Positions 1-6,496 of a stretch of 15,698 nucleotides of DNA are shown here, one piece after another. The DNA is from Candidatus Methanocomedens sp. Its GTDB lineage: Archaea > Halobacteriota > Methanosarcinia > Methanosarcinales > Methanocomedenaceae. The first letter of the stretch is position 1, and each line of letters begins with the position of its first letter. The translations under genes and the position numbers were made by a program. The notes beneath the pieces were generated by a model. That model was not told the DNA's origin, ran no database searches, and was given only the letters and a program-made list of their open reading frames with translations. The DNA lies in NCBI GenBank assembly GCA_013374385.1, contig QBUR01000186.1, positions 1 to 15,698 of the forward strand. The letters run 5' to 3'.

Positions 1-167
1 TCTGCGGGTATCGATGATGAGATAAAGAGACAGAGAACGTCATCCAGTCTGCGCATCAGGTGGTCAGGCGTAAGCACCACCGCTGGACGGACTTTTGTGT
101 TGGTAAGGTCAGTAAACGGGTAGCGAACGAGAACTATACTACCTCGCCTTACGATTCGCTGAGCCAT
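1..167 (-). CDS. MazF/PemK-family toxin, 3' part outside window
   Basis: The reverse strand from 167 reads ATG and stays open for 55 codons to the window edge, so the C-terminal part is missing. The N-terminus contains RGSIVLVRYPFTDL, then KVRPAVVLTPD, then a DVLCLFISSSIP stretch. This is the usual opening of MazF/PemK-type endoribonuclease toxins: a first beta strand with a conserved RG[D/S]IV, a PFTDL loop and RPAVVL. The family cleaves mRNA and is held inactive by a cognate antitoxin. The ATG lies inside the last codons of the upstream gene, a 19-nt overlap typical of translationally coupled toxin-antitoxin pairs. The family call rests on these motifs; activity cannot be judged because the C-terminal half is not visible. 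Confidence 0.85.
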   Translation of the reverse strand, partial: MAQRIVRRGSIVLVRYPFTDLTNTKVRPAVVLTPDHLMRRLDDVLCLFISSSIPA

Positions 168-406
168 TTGACTGCCTCACCATCCTCACTGGAGTAAACA
201 TCCTCGCAACTGGCATCCAGCCAGTCGAAACTCCCGGATTCCATGACGAGTCGCATAAGTTCTTGAGTGGAGATCTCGTCAGTCAGAACCGAGAGATTCC
301 GCAAACTCCGCCGCGCTACCACGAAAGCCGCGAAGGTCTCGACTTCCGCACGTTCAGGGGGTGGCATATTATCTAGTAATTGTGAGAGCCTTTTTGATAC
401 AGGCAT
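149..406 (-). CDS. Putative antitoxin of the MazF-like pair
   Basis: An 85-aa acidic protein encoded directly upstream of, and overlapping, the MazF-like toxin. A strong Shine-Dalgarno (GGGAGGT, plus-strand 413-419 read in reverse) sits 6 nt before the ATG. The N-terminal part (about residues 5-33) contains LLDNMPPPERAEVETFAAF followed by VVARR. This resembles the short 'LPPE..QEVLDFAEFLL' helical segment of many small antitoxins (DUF2281/VapB-like). The C-terminal half is acidic (SCEDVYSSEDGEAVKWL), as expected of an antitoxin tail that wraps a basic toxin. Position, length, coupling and composition support the role; I do not recognise a specific named family. It presumably represses its own promoter, as such antitoxins commonly do, but that is inference. 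Confidence 0.7.
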   Translation of the reverse strand: MPVSKRLSQLLDNMPPPERAEVETFAAFVVARRSLRNLSVLTDEISTQELMRLVMESGSFDWLDASCEDVYSSEDGEAVKWLSES

Positions 407-468
407 GATTTACCTCCCTATCATTATTTCCTAAATACTTTACCTCTACGCCACAATGGTTTAAATTC

Positions 469-485
469 CACGATACAATATCGTG
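469..485. promoter_or_regulatory. Perfect 7-bp palindrome in the divergent promoter region
   Basis: CACGATA-CAA-TATCGTG is a perfect inverted repeat with 7-bp arms and a 3-bp spacer, 8 bp before the ygiQ-family ATG at 494. A TATA-like TTTAAATT lies at about 460-467, so the palindrome falls between TATA box and start codon, where an archaeal repressor would block initiation. The 87-bp gap also has to hold the divergent antitoxin promoter; a candidate TATA-like AAGTATTT lies there on the minus strand. An operator for either gene is inference. Confidence 0.45.
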
Positions 486-493
486 ACCCATAT

Positions 494-2305
494 ATGAACA
501 ACCAACCCACCTTCCTGCCCCTCTCACTGGATGAAGCAAAAACCCTCGGATTCAAGGAATTCGACATCATCCTGGTGACAGGAGACGCCTATGTGGACCA
601 TCCTTCCTTCGGCACTGCCCTGGTTGGCCGGGTACTGTGGGATGCAGGCTATAAAGTGGGTATCATCGCCCAGCCTGACTGGAAGAGCGATAAGGATTTC
701 AGGAAACTTGGCAAACCCCGGCTGTTCTTTGGTGTAACTTCAGGTAATGTTGATTCCATGGTCAACAACTACACTGCCAACCTGAAAAAACGCCACGATG
801 ACGTATATTCCACTGGCGGCACCGGGGGGCTACGACCCAACCGCGCCGCAATCGTATATGCCGATAAGCTGCATGCCATTTTTCCCGATACTCCCGTAGT
901 GCTGGGCGGCATTGAGGCCAGCCTGCGGCGGTTCGCCCATTATGACTACTGGTCGGATTCTTTACGGCAGTCCATCCTGGCCGATGCGCCGGCAGATATG
1001 CTGGTATTCGGTATGGGGGAGCGACAAGTGGTTGAAATCGCGCGCAGGCTTTCTGAAGGTGAGGAAATACGAAACCTCACTGATATCGCGGGCACGGTCA
1101 TTAAAATGGAGTTGAAGAAATGGCGCGCGATGGAACATGAGAGGTATGTTGAACTGCCGTCCTTCATGGAGGTTTCGCAGGACAAGAGAGTGTATGCTAA
1201 AGCGTTCGTACTCCATTACCAGAATCAGGACCCCATCCGGGGCATACCTGTGATGCAGCAGCATCCCAAGACCGTAATCATCCAGAACAGGCCTGCTATG
1301 CCGTTGTCGACACAGGAGCTAGACCATGTGTATGAACTGCCTTTTACCAGACTGGCGCATCCGTCCTACAAAAAACCCATACCAGCCCTTGCTCCTGTCA
1401 AATTCTCGATAGTAAGTCATAGGGGATGCTTCGCATCCTGTTCCTTTTGCGCACTGACCCACCACCAGGGGCGCATTATTCAGAGCCGGAGTATTGATTC
1501 GATGGTGCGGGAAGTGGAACGAATGACACAGATGCCCGATTTTAAGGGCATCGTGCATGATGTGGGTGGGCCCACTGCCAATATGTACGGTATGAACTGT
1601 CCGGTGTGGGAGACAAAGGGGGCATGTGCCGATAAGATATGCACCCATCCCATGTGCAAGAGCCTTGACACCAGCCATGAACAGCAGGTCGAACTCCTGC
1701 GCCGCCTGCGCGATATTCGAGGCGTGAGGAAGGTGTTCATTGGGTCAGGGATACGGTATGACCTGGTGCTGGCCGATTCTTCTGGTTATTTTCATGAATT
1801 GTGTGAGCACCATGTCAGCGGACAGCTCAAGGTGGCACCTGAACATGTGACCTCACATGTTACTGATGTGATGCACAAGCCTTCGAGGGAGGTGTTCGAA
1901 GAGTTTAAGGGGAAGTTCGAAGCTGTGAATAAGGAACTTGGCAGGAAACAATACCTGATACCTTATTTCATGTCCAGCCATCCCGGATGCACTGTTGGAG
2001 ACATGGTGGAACTTGCAGAGTATATCAGGGACAATGACCTGTACACTGAGCAGGTACAGGACTTCACGCCCACGCCGATGACGGCTTCTACGTGCATGTA
2101 TTATACCGGGATTGACCCTTTCACCATGGCGGAGGTGCATGTGGCAAAGGGGAGAGAGAAGAAAATACAGCGGGCGTTGATGCGGTACAGGGATGAGCGA
2201 AATCACGGGCTGGTGTACGAGGGGTTGAAGATGGCAGGGCGGGAGGAGCTGATAGGGAACGAGTGGAGGTGTCTGGTGCGGCGGAAGGGGAGGCGGGGAG
2301 TTTAA
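494..2305 (+). CDS. YgiQ-family radical SAM protein (UPF0313)
   Basis: A 603-aa protein matching the YgiQ/UPF0313 family in length and architecture. The N-terminal region (about residues 18-60, FDIILVTGDAYVDHPSFG) is the hallmark YgiQ N-domain. The radical SAM cluster motif CxxxCxxC is at C312-C316-C319 (GCFASCSFC) and would ligate the 4Fe-4S cluster that binds S-adenosylmethionine. Further conserved patches are GGIEASLRRFAHYDYW (about residue 138) and a cysteine-rich stretch near residues 375-400. The reaction catalysed by YgiQ proteins is not established to my knowledge. The last about 100 bases are markedly G-rich and encode a basic tail. It is transcribed apart from the downstream ribosomal gene, which has its own promoter and leader. 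No Shine-Dalgarno is visible before 494, which fits a nearly leaderless mRNA. Confidence 0.93.
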   Translation: MNNQPTFLPLSLDEAKTLGFKEFDIILVTGDAYVDHPSFGTALVGRVLWDAGYKVGIIAQPDWKSDKDFRKLGKPRLFFGVTSGNVDSMVNNYTANLKKRHDDVYSTGGTGGLRPNRAAIVYADKLHAIFPDTPVVLGGIEASLRRFAHYDYWSDSLRQSILADAPADMLVFGMGERQVVEIARRLSEGEEIRNLTDIAGTVIKMELKKWRAMEHERYVELPSFMEVSQDKRVYAKAFVLHYQNQDPIRGIPVMQQHPKTVIIQNRPAMPLSTQELDHVYELPFTRLAHPSYKKPIPALAPVKFSIVSHRGCFASCSFCALTHHQGRIIQSRSIDSMVREVERMTQMPDFKGIVHDVGGPTANMYGMNCPVWETKGACADKICTHPMCKSLDTSHEQQVELLRRLRDIRGVRKVFIGSGIRYDLVLADSSGYFHELCEHHVSGQLKVAPEHVTSHVTDVMHKPSREVFEEFKGKFEAVNKELGRKQYLIPYFMSSHPGCTVGDMVELAEYIRDNDLYTEQVQDFTPTPMTASTCMYYTGIDPFTMAEVHVAKGREKKIQRALMRYRDERNHGLVYEGLKMAGREELIGNEWRCLVRRKGRRGV

Positions 2306-2365
2306 TCAGATGATGATTTATCTTAATCGTACTGCCAACCCCCCACAGCACTTACACCCCCAACC

Positions 2366-2372
2366 TTTATTA
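2366..2372 (+). promoter_or_regulatory. Candidate TATA box for rpl15e
   Basis: TTTATTA in an otherwise C-rich stretch. An archaeal start site about 25 nt downstream would be near 2393-2400, giving a leader of roughly 100 nt. That would begin just before the first strand of the predicted structured element. The box is inferred from sequence and spacing only. Confidence 0.4.
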
Positions 2373-2406
2373 CCCATTAATGTATCTATAACCTCCGCAA
2401 AACATG

Positions 2407-2475
2407 CCAGTTTCATTGGCGGGATACGTCCCGCAGGGATGTGGCCCAGAGAGGGGCTGAACCGTGAAACCTTGG
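2407..2475 (+). promoter_or_regulatory. Putative structured 5' leader RNA (three-way junction) of rpl15e
   Basis: Three pairings nest to form a closed three-way junction. The closing stem pairs CCA-GTTTCA (2407-2415) with TGAAAC (2465-2470) and TGG (2473-2475) across a 2-nt CT bulge. Hairpin 1 pairs GCGGGA (2419-2424) with TCCCGC (2429-2434) around a TACG loop, a UNCG-type sequence. Hairpin 2 pairs GCCC (2444-2447) with GGGC (2454-2457), extended by a G-T pair. The element ends 10 nt before the Shine-Dalgarno GGAG (2486-2489). It lies in a 194-nt non-coding gap. Ribosomal protein leaders are often autoregulatory, so feedback control of L15e is a reasonable guess, but no known leader class is recognised. 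Confidence 0.5.
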
Positions 2476-2499
2476 ACAACTATTTGGAGATAACGAAAC

Positions 2500-3090
2500 A
2501 TGGCAAAATCAATGTATGGTTATATTAGGGACGCCTGGAAAAACCCTGATGAAACATATGTACACAAACTGAGATGGCACAGGCTTCAGGAATGGAGACG
2601 TGAAGCATCAGTACAGAGAATCGAAAAACCAACCCGTCTTGACCGCGCCCGGGGTCTTGGCTATAAAGCCAAACAGGGTATCGTCATGGCAAGGGTAAGC
2701 ATCAGGCGCGGCGGTGCACGCAAGGCTCGATACATCAGGGGCCGCAGGACCAAACGCATGGGTATGAACAAAATTACCCGTGGCAAGAGCATCCAGCGCA
2801 TGGCAGAAGAGAGAGCTGCACGCAGATTCCCTAACTTACAGGTATTAAACTCGTACTGGGTTGGCGAAGACGGTAAACACAAATGGTACGAAATCATTCT
2901 AGTGGATATCAGCCACCCGGTCATAAAGAGCGACCCCAACCTGAACTGGCTGTGCGAACCAGCCCAGAAAGGCAGGGTATTCAGAGGTAAGACCAGTGCC
3001 GGAGTCAAAGGTCGCGGTCAGCGTAAACGGGGTAATGGTACTGAAAAGACAAGACCAAGTATCAGGTCCCGGGGCAATCTTGGAAAGTGA
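2500..3090 (+). CDS. rpl15e: 50S ribosomal protein L15e
   Basis: A 196-aa, strongly basic protein that is full length for archaeal L15e, an archaeal/eukaryotic large-subunit protein with no bacterial counterpart. The N-terminus MAKSMYGYIRDAWKNP and the internal RLDRARGLGYKAKQG, VSIRRGGARKARYIRGRR and VLNSYWVGEDGKHKWYEI segments are diagnostic. The C-terminal 30 residues are Arg/Lys/Gly-rich and would thread into rRNA. The start is fixed by GGAG at 2486-2489, 10 nt upstream, and by the family's conserved N-terminus. In many archaea L15e heads the exosome superoperon. Here it has its own promoter and leader, and an intrinsic-type terminator begins at its stop codon, so it is probably transcribed at least partly as a single gene. 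Confidence 0.98.
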   Translation: MAKSMYGYIRDAWKNPDETYVHKLRWHRLQEWRREASVQRIEKPTRLDRARGLGYKAKQGIVMARVSIRRGGARKARYIRGRRTKRMGMNKITRGKSIQRMAEERAARRFPNLQVLNSYWVGEDGKHKWYEIILVDISHPVIKSDPNLNWLCEPAQKGRVFRGKTSAGVKGRGQRKRGNGTEKTRPSIRSRGNLGK

Positions 3091-3120
3091 GGTAAACCAC
3101 CTCATATCCTTTATTTTTTT
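3088..3120 (+). terminator. Hairpin plus T-run terminator after rpl15e
   Basis: TGAGGT (3088-3093) pairs perfectly with ACCTCA (3099-3104) around a 5-nt loop; the first stem bases are the rpl15e stop codon. It is followed by TATCCTTTA and seven consecutive T at 3114-3120. Archaeal RNA polymerase terminates mainly at T-runs, so the T tract is the stronger evidence and the stem is supportive. Confidence 0.6.
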
Positions 3121-3121
3121 G

Positions 3122-3147
3122 TATATTATGGATTGCATAATATATAC
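3122..3147 (+). promoter_or_regulatory. Candidate exosome-operon promoter overlapping a 9-bp palindrome
   Basis: TATATTATG (3122-3130) and CATAATATA (3136-3144) are perfect inverted 9-bp arms around GATTG. The right arm runs into TATATAC (3141-3147), a good TATA box. Initiation about 25 nt downstream, near 3168-3173, would give a leader of roughly 35-40 nt for the gene at 3208. Overlap of palindrome and TATA box suggests a place where a dimeric regulator could compete with TBP; this is inference. Confidence 0.45.
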
Positions 3148-3152
3148 ATTAG

Positions 3153-3178
3153 AAAATCCTCCTCGAGAGAGGATTTTT
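3153..3178 (+). terminator. Nine-bp hairpin followed by T5
   Basis: AAAATCCTC (3153-3161) and GAGGATTTT (3169-3177) form a perfect 9-bp stem around the 7-nt loop CTCGAGA, and the T stretch runs on to 3178. As RNA it looks like an intrinsic terminator or attenuator. It lies just after the candidate TATA box at 3141, so it could also be a DNA site around the transcription start. It may be a second terminator for rpl15e, and the function is undecided. Confidence 0.4.
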
Positions 3179-3207
3179 GTATGTTTTAGCATCAATTAGC
3201 TTCAAGC

Positions 3208-3663
3208 ATGATGCATTATATCGCACTGCGAACCACTGCACAAGCAACGGAAGACCCATTAAAGGTCAGGTCAGTTCTGGACTTATTCCTCTCACCACAT
3301 AATGAAAAAAAGGATCGTTCTGACATAGTCCACGAAACCTTTGCTGAAGGTTATCACGGTAATTCCATTATAGTGATGGAAGCCGAAGTGAAAAAGAAAA
3401 AAGACTGCCAGTATATAGTAGATTATATCAGGCACAACCTGGGAGCTGCCGGAATAGAGAAGCTCATCAATGAATTGCCACAACGGGTAGATGATGATTG
3501 TAACCTGTTCATAAGGTTTGACAAACAGGAAGCATATCAGGGCAGATTGGTAATTACCAGTTCATCAGATGCAATCCATTTGAGAATGAAGATCGAAGTA
3601 TATCCGGCCAGGCACGAGGCTGGAATTGAAGCGGCCCGCAAAATGTTCGAAAAGGAGGATTGA
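3208..3663 (+). CDS. COG1325-type RNA-binding protein of the exosome superoperon
   Basis: A 151-aa protein at the position where archaeal exosome superoperons carry COG1325 (PF01877), a small RNA-binding family with a dsRBD-like fold, proposed to act with the exosome or RNase P. Recognisable features are the N-terminal IALRTTAQATEDPLKV (family pattern: aromatic/hydrophobic strand then TED..KV), the NSIIVMEAEVKKKKD strand in the middle and DDDCNLFIRFDKQEAYQGRL toward the C-terminus. Biochemical function is unknown. There is no clear Shine-Dalgarno, and either of two adjacent ATGs (3208, 3211) could be used. An upstream TTTTAG at 3184-3189 could even support a leaderless start. It is followed by rnp3 with an ideal ribosome-binding site inside its own last codons, so the two are coupled. 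Confidence 0.8.
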   Translation: MMHYIALRTTAQATEDPLKVRSVLDLFLSPHNEKKDRSDIVHETFAEGYHGNSIIVMEAEVKKKKDCQYIVDYIRHNLGAAGIEKLINELPQRVDDDCNLFIRFDKQEAYQGRLVITSSSDAIHLRMKIEVYPARHEAGIEAARKMFEKED

Positions 3664-3665
3664 AC

Positions 3666-4379
3666 ATGGGTGTATTAAAACAATCAAGATTCTACGACTT
3701 GAATATTCACTCCCTGCCCGACTGTGCAGATTCCCGGTCACGGTTGGTACTGGAAGCAAAAGACATGGGATATTCTGGAATTTGCCTGACCTCTTTCAAT
3801 AAAAACAACACACTTCACAAACTTGACATTCCCTTACCCGCTCTCAAGGACTTTGAGATATACACAGGCATTGAGATTCAGGTAGAAAAGGTGGCAAAAC
3901 TCACAAAAGAAGTAAGCAGGTTGAGGGGAAAGGTGGATATTATCATTATCGCTGGGGGAAATGAAGACATTAATCGCGCTGCGGTTGAGAACGGAAAAGT
4001 GGACATCCTGGCCCATCCCACAGCACACGGAAAACCCCTGAACCATGTGCTTGCAAAGGCAGCTGCAAATAATGGTGTTGCCGTGGATTTCAACATGGAT
4101 GCACTGATAATGCAAAGAGGCGGCAGCAGGATAAAAGTTCTCGCTGCCATGCAGCAAAACCTCATGCTGGCCAGGAAATACAGCGTACCCATGGTAATCA
4201 CCAGCAATGCCAGGTCCCACTACGACCTGCGCAGTCCAAGGGAGATGATGGCACTGGCCATGTTCTTTGGTATGACACAGGATGAAGCGCTGCATGCACT
4301 CTCGATGGTGCCGCAAGGTATCATCAGGTGTAACACAGACAGCAACCGCATCATGGAAGGTGTTGAGGTGGTAAAATGA
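3666..4379 (+). CDS. rnp3: RNase P protein component 3 (Rpp30)
   Basis: A TIM-barrel-like protein of about 237 aa, the archaeal Rpp30 homologue. It pairs with Pop5 to activate the catalytic RNA of RNase P, which removes 5' leaders from pre-tRNAs. Typical segments are FYDLNIHSLPD at the start, MGYSGICLTSF, YTGIEIQVEKV, VDIIIIAGGNEDINRAAVEN, VDILAHPTAHG, the VAVDFNMDAL strand and VPMVITSNARSHYDLRSPREM near the C-terminus. The frame is open from a TTG at 3660, but the ATG at 3666 has AGGAGG at the correct spacing and is preferred. The stop overlaps the next start by 4 nt (ATGA), coupling it to its partner Pop5. Confidence 0.93.
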   Translation: MGVLKQSRFYDLNIHSLPDCADSRSRLVLEAKDMGYSGICLTSFNKNNTLHKLDIPLPALKDFEIYTGIEIQVEKVAKLTKEVSRLRGKVDIIIIAGGNEDINRAAVENGKVDILAHPTAHGKPLNHVLAKAAANNGVAVDFNMDALIMQRGGSRIKVLAAMQQNLMLARKYSVPMVITSNARSHYDLRSPREMMALAMFFGMTQDEALHALSMVPQGIIRCNTDSNRIMEGVEVVK

Positions 4380-4930
4380 AGATATTACCCCCCACCTTGC
4401 GTGAATCAAAACGTTACCTGGCTTTTTCACTGGCAGCTGAAGACGAAATATCCAGACACGATCTGATATATGAGTTGAATTTTGCGGCAACAGCACTTGT
4501 GGGTGATGTGGGCAGCAGTGAACTGGGCATGCGCCTGCTGGGTTTTGACGATTGTAGTGGCATTATGAAATGTGCTGCAAACAAGGTATGGGAGGTAAGG
4601 GGTGTAATGGCATCAATTTCATCCATTAAAGGTCTGCGCGTGAGGATAAAAGTGCTGGGGGTTTCGGGCACAGTACGTGCAACAACCCAAAACTATTTAC
4701 TAATCAAGGACGTTAAACAGGTCGAACCAGAAAGGGAAAGAACCGCAGAATTGGATAAATGTGAGTTTTTCATAGCCAACATGGCGATTTCAGGCAAGAT
4801 AGTCCGCAGGGTTGACAACGAAATGGATATATTGCCAGACAGCCCTCACTATGAAAATACACTAAATAATTCAGGTACCAGATATTTTGGTATAACGGTT
4901 TTTGATTTAACATACAAGGAGAATGAATAA
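4376..4930 (+). CDS. rnp2: RNase P protein component 2 (Pop5), C-terminally extended
   Basis: The first about 115 residues match archaeal Pop5, the RRM-like partner of Rpp30 in RNase P: LPPTLRESKRYLAFSL at the start, HDLIYELNFAATALVGDVGSS, then GIMKCAANKVWEVRGVMASI and RIKVLGVSGTVRAT. At 184 aa it is longer than the usual archaeal Pop5 of roughly 100-150 residues. Residues about 117-184 form an extension that begins with a charged linker and ends in RYFGITVFDLTYKENE. It overlaps rnp3 by 4 nt and is separated by one nucleotide from the preferred psmA start, so all three are probably cotranslated. The extension may be a lineage trait. Confidence 0.9.
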   Translation: MKILPPTLRESKRYLAFSLAAEDEISRHDLIYELNFAATALVGDVGSSELGMRLLGFDDCSGIMKCAANKVWEVRGVMASISSIKGLRVRIKVLGVSGTVRATTQNYLLIKDVKQVEPERERTAELDKCEFFIANMAISGKIVRRVDNEMDILPDSPHYENTLNNSGTRYFGITVFDLTYKENE

Positions 4931-4931
4931 T

Positions 4932-5732
4932 ATGCAGATGGCACCACAAATGGGCTATGACAGGGCTATCACAGTGTTTAGTCCTGACGGAAGATTGTTC
5001 CAGGTTGAATATGCCCGTGAAGCTGTTAAGCGGGGCACCACTGCCGTGGGGGTAAAAGCCGTTGACGGCGTTGTATTGCTTGTAGACAAACGCGTAACCA
5101 GCAAACTGCTGGTGGCCGAATCCATTGAAAAGATATTCCAGATAGATGACCATATGGGAGCCGCCACTTCAGGTTTAGTGGCTGATGCCAGGGCCTTGAT
5201 AGACAGGGCGAGGGTAGAAGCACAGGTTAACAAAGTATCTTATGACGAACCCATAGGGGTAGAGGTCTTATCTAAGAAAATTTGCGATTTCAAACAGACT
5301 TATACCCAGTATGGCGGTGTAAGACCTTTCGGCACTGCTCTTCTGATCGCCGGTGTTGAGGATAGCGAAGCAAGGCTGTTCGAGACCGACCCCAGCGGTG
5401 CACTGTTGGAATACAAAGCCACCGGGATTGGTGCAGGCCGGGCAGAGGTAATGGAAGTTTTTGAGGAAAAATATTCTAATGACATCAAACTAGATGATGC
5501 CATATTACTTGGCCTTGAGGCATTACACAATACCACTGAAGGGACGTTCAACGCATCTACCATAGAAGTTGGTGTTGTAGAACTGGAATCAAAGCAGTTC
5601 AAGAAACTTGAACCTCAGGAAGTTGCTGATTATGTCCAGAAAGTACTGGATGCCCATTCAGACGATGATGATTCTGGTGAAGAATCAAAGAATGAGGATG
5701 TCGAATCCCCGGATGAAGATACAGAGGAATAA
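4932..5732 (+). CDS. psmA: Proteasome subunit alpha
   Basis: The outer-ring subunit of the archaeal 20S proteasome. Seven copies form the gate through which PAN-type ATPases feed unfolded proteins. From the ATG at 4932 it is 266 aa and begins MQMAPQMGYDRAITVFSPDG, the standard methanoarchaeal start including the YDR gate motif; RLFQVEYAREAVKRGTTAVG follows. An in-frame ATG at 4923 exists, but AAGGAG at 4916-4921 is only 1 nt from it and 10 nt from 4932, so 4932 is chosen. Other family marks are LVDKRVTSKL, SIEKIFQIDDHMGAATSGLVADAR, YTQYGGVRPFGTALLIAG and ETDPSGALLEYKATGIGAG. Residues about 242-266 form an unusually acidic tail (DDDDSGEE..., ending DEDTEE). The beta subunit is not encoded here. 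Confidence 0.97.
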   Translation: MQMAPQMGYDRAITVFSPDGRLFQVEYAREAVKRGTTAVGVKAVDGVVLLVDKRVTSKLLVAESIEKIFQIDDHMGAATSGLVADARALIDRARVEAQVNKVSYDEPIGVEVLSKKICDFKQTYTQYGGVRPFGTALLIAGVEDSEARLFETDPSGALLEYKATGIGAGRAEVMEVFEEKYSNDIKLDDAILLGLEALHNTTEGTFNASTIEVGVVELESKQFKKLEPQEVADYVQKVLDAHSDDDDSGEESKNEDVESPDEDTEE

Positions 5733-5762
5733 ATAACCCTAATATTTTTAGGTGTGTTGAAA

Positions 5763-6458
5763 ATGGTCACACTGGACAATGCTGTAATTGCCAGATTAAA
5801 GAAAGGGGGCAAACAGTATGAGGTATATGTAGACCCTGATGGAGCGTTTTCTTTTAAACGCGGTGATGAGATAGATATAGAACAGATACTGGCAGTGGAA
5901 GATGTGTTCGAGAATGCCAGCCGGGGAGACCGACCGGCAGAACAGGATATTGAGAACACATTCGAAACCCAGGATGTATTTGAAATTGCTAAGCATATTA
6001 TCCTGCACGGTGAGATACATCTGACCACTGAACAGCGCAAAGCTATACTTGAAGAGAAAAAACGGAGAATAATCACTTTTATAGCGGCTAATGCTATCAA
6101 CCCGCAGACCAGGACTCCACATCCGCCAAACAGGATAGAGCATGCTATGGAAGAAGCAGGTGTGCATATTGACCCCATGAAGAGTGTAGATGAACAGGTA
6201 AAGACCGTGATGAAAGCGATACGTCCTATCATACCGATCCGGTTTGAGGAAGTCAATGTTGCAGTCAGGATTGATATGAATTATGCTCCAAAGGCTTATG
6301 GAACCATATCAAAATTCGGGACTTTGAGTAAAGAAGAGTGGCAAAAAGATGGGAGTTGGATAGGTGTGGTCACCATTCCTGCAGGTATGCAAGACGATTT
6401 CTTTGGCGTGGTCAATCATTTAACTAAGGGAACTGCTGAAATACGTGTTTTGAAGTGA
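5763..6458 (+). CDS. SBDS family ribosome maturation protein
   Basis: A 231-aa homologue of the Shwachman-Bodian-Diamond protein (yeast Sdo1). The eukaryotic protein works with the GTPase EFL1 to release the anti-association factor eIF6 from new 60S subunits; archaea carry a homologue with the same three-domain layout. The N-terminal FYSH domain (about residues 1-90) starts MVTLDNAVIARLKKGGKQYEV and includes the DVFENASRGDRP loop. The middle helical domain contains LTTEQRKAILEEKKRRII and PHPPNRIEHAMEEA. The ferredoxin-like C-domain includes PIIPIRFE and VTIPAGMQDDFF. The frame is open from a GTG at 5754, but the ATG at 5763 matches the family start and has AGGTG upstream. A small hairpin (5738-5742 with 5748-5752) covers that ribosome-binding site. 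Confidence 0.95.
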   Translation: MVTLDNAVIARLKKGGKQYEVYVDPDGAFSFKRGDEIDIEQILAVEDVFENASRGDRPAEQDIENTFETQDVFEIAKHIILHGEIHLTTEQRKAILEEKKRRIITFIAANAINPQTRTPHPPNRIEHAMEEAGVHIDPMKSVDEQVKTVMKAIRPIIPIRFEEVNVAVRIDMNYAPKAYGTISKFGTLSKEEWQKDGSWIGVVTIPAGMQDDFFGVVNHLTKGTAEIRVLK

Positions 6459-6496
6459 TCATAGAAATAATGCCATAATGTTGATTTGAGGTTAAA

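Noticed and set aside
2310..2316. ATGATGA resembling a C box of a C/D guide RNA
   Set aside because: No CTGA D box lies within guide-RNA distance, and no C'/D' pair is visible.
2310..2528. 72-aa plus-strand open frame spanning the rpl15e leader
   Set aside because: It lacks a ribosome-binding site, overlaps the rpl15e start in another frame, and the region reads better as promoter and structured leader.
3834..4496. Long minus-strand open frames opposite real genes (also 5630-6256, 11626-12396, 13369-13983)
   Set aside because: They are antisense to well-supported conserved genes, have Ser/Cys/His-rich compositions typical of shadow frames, and no ribosome-binding sites or domains.
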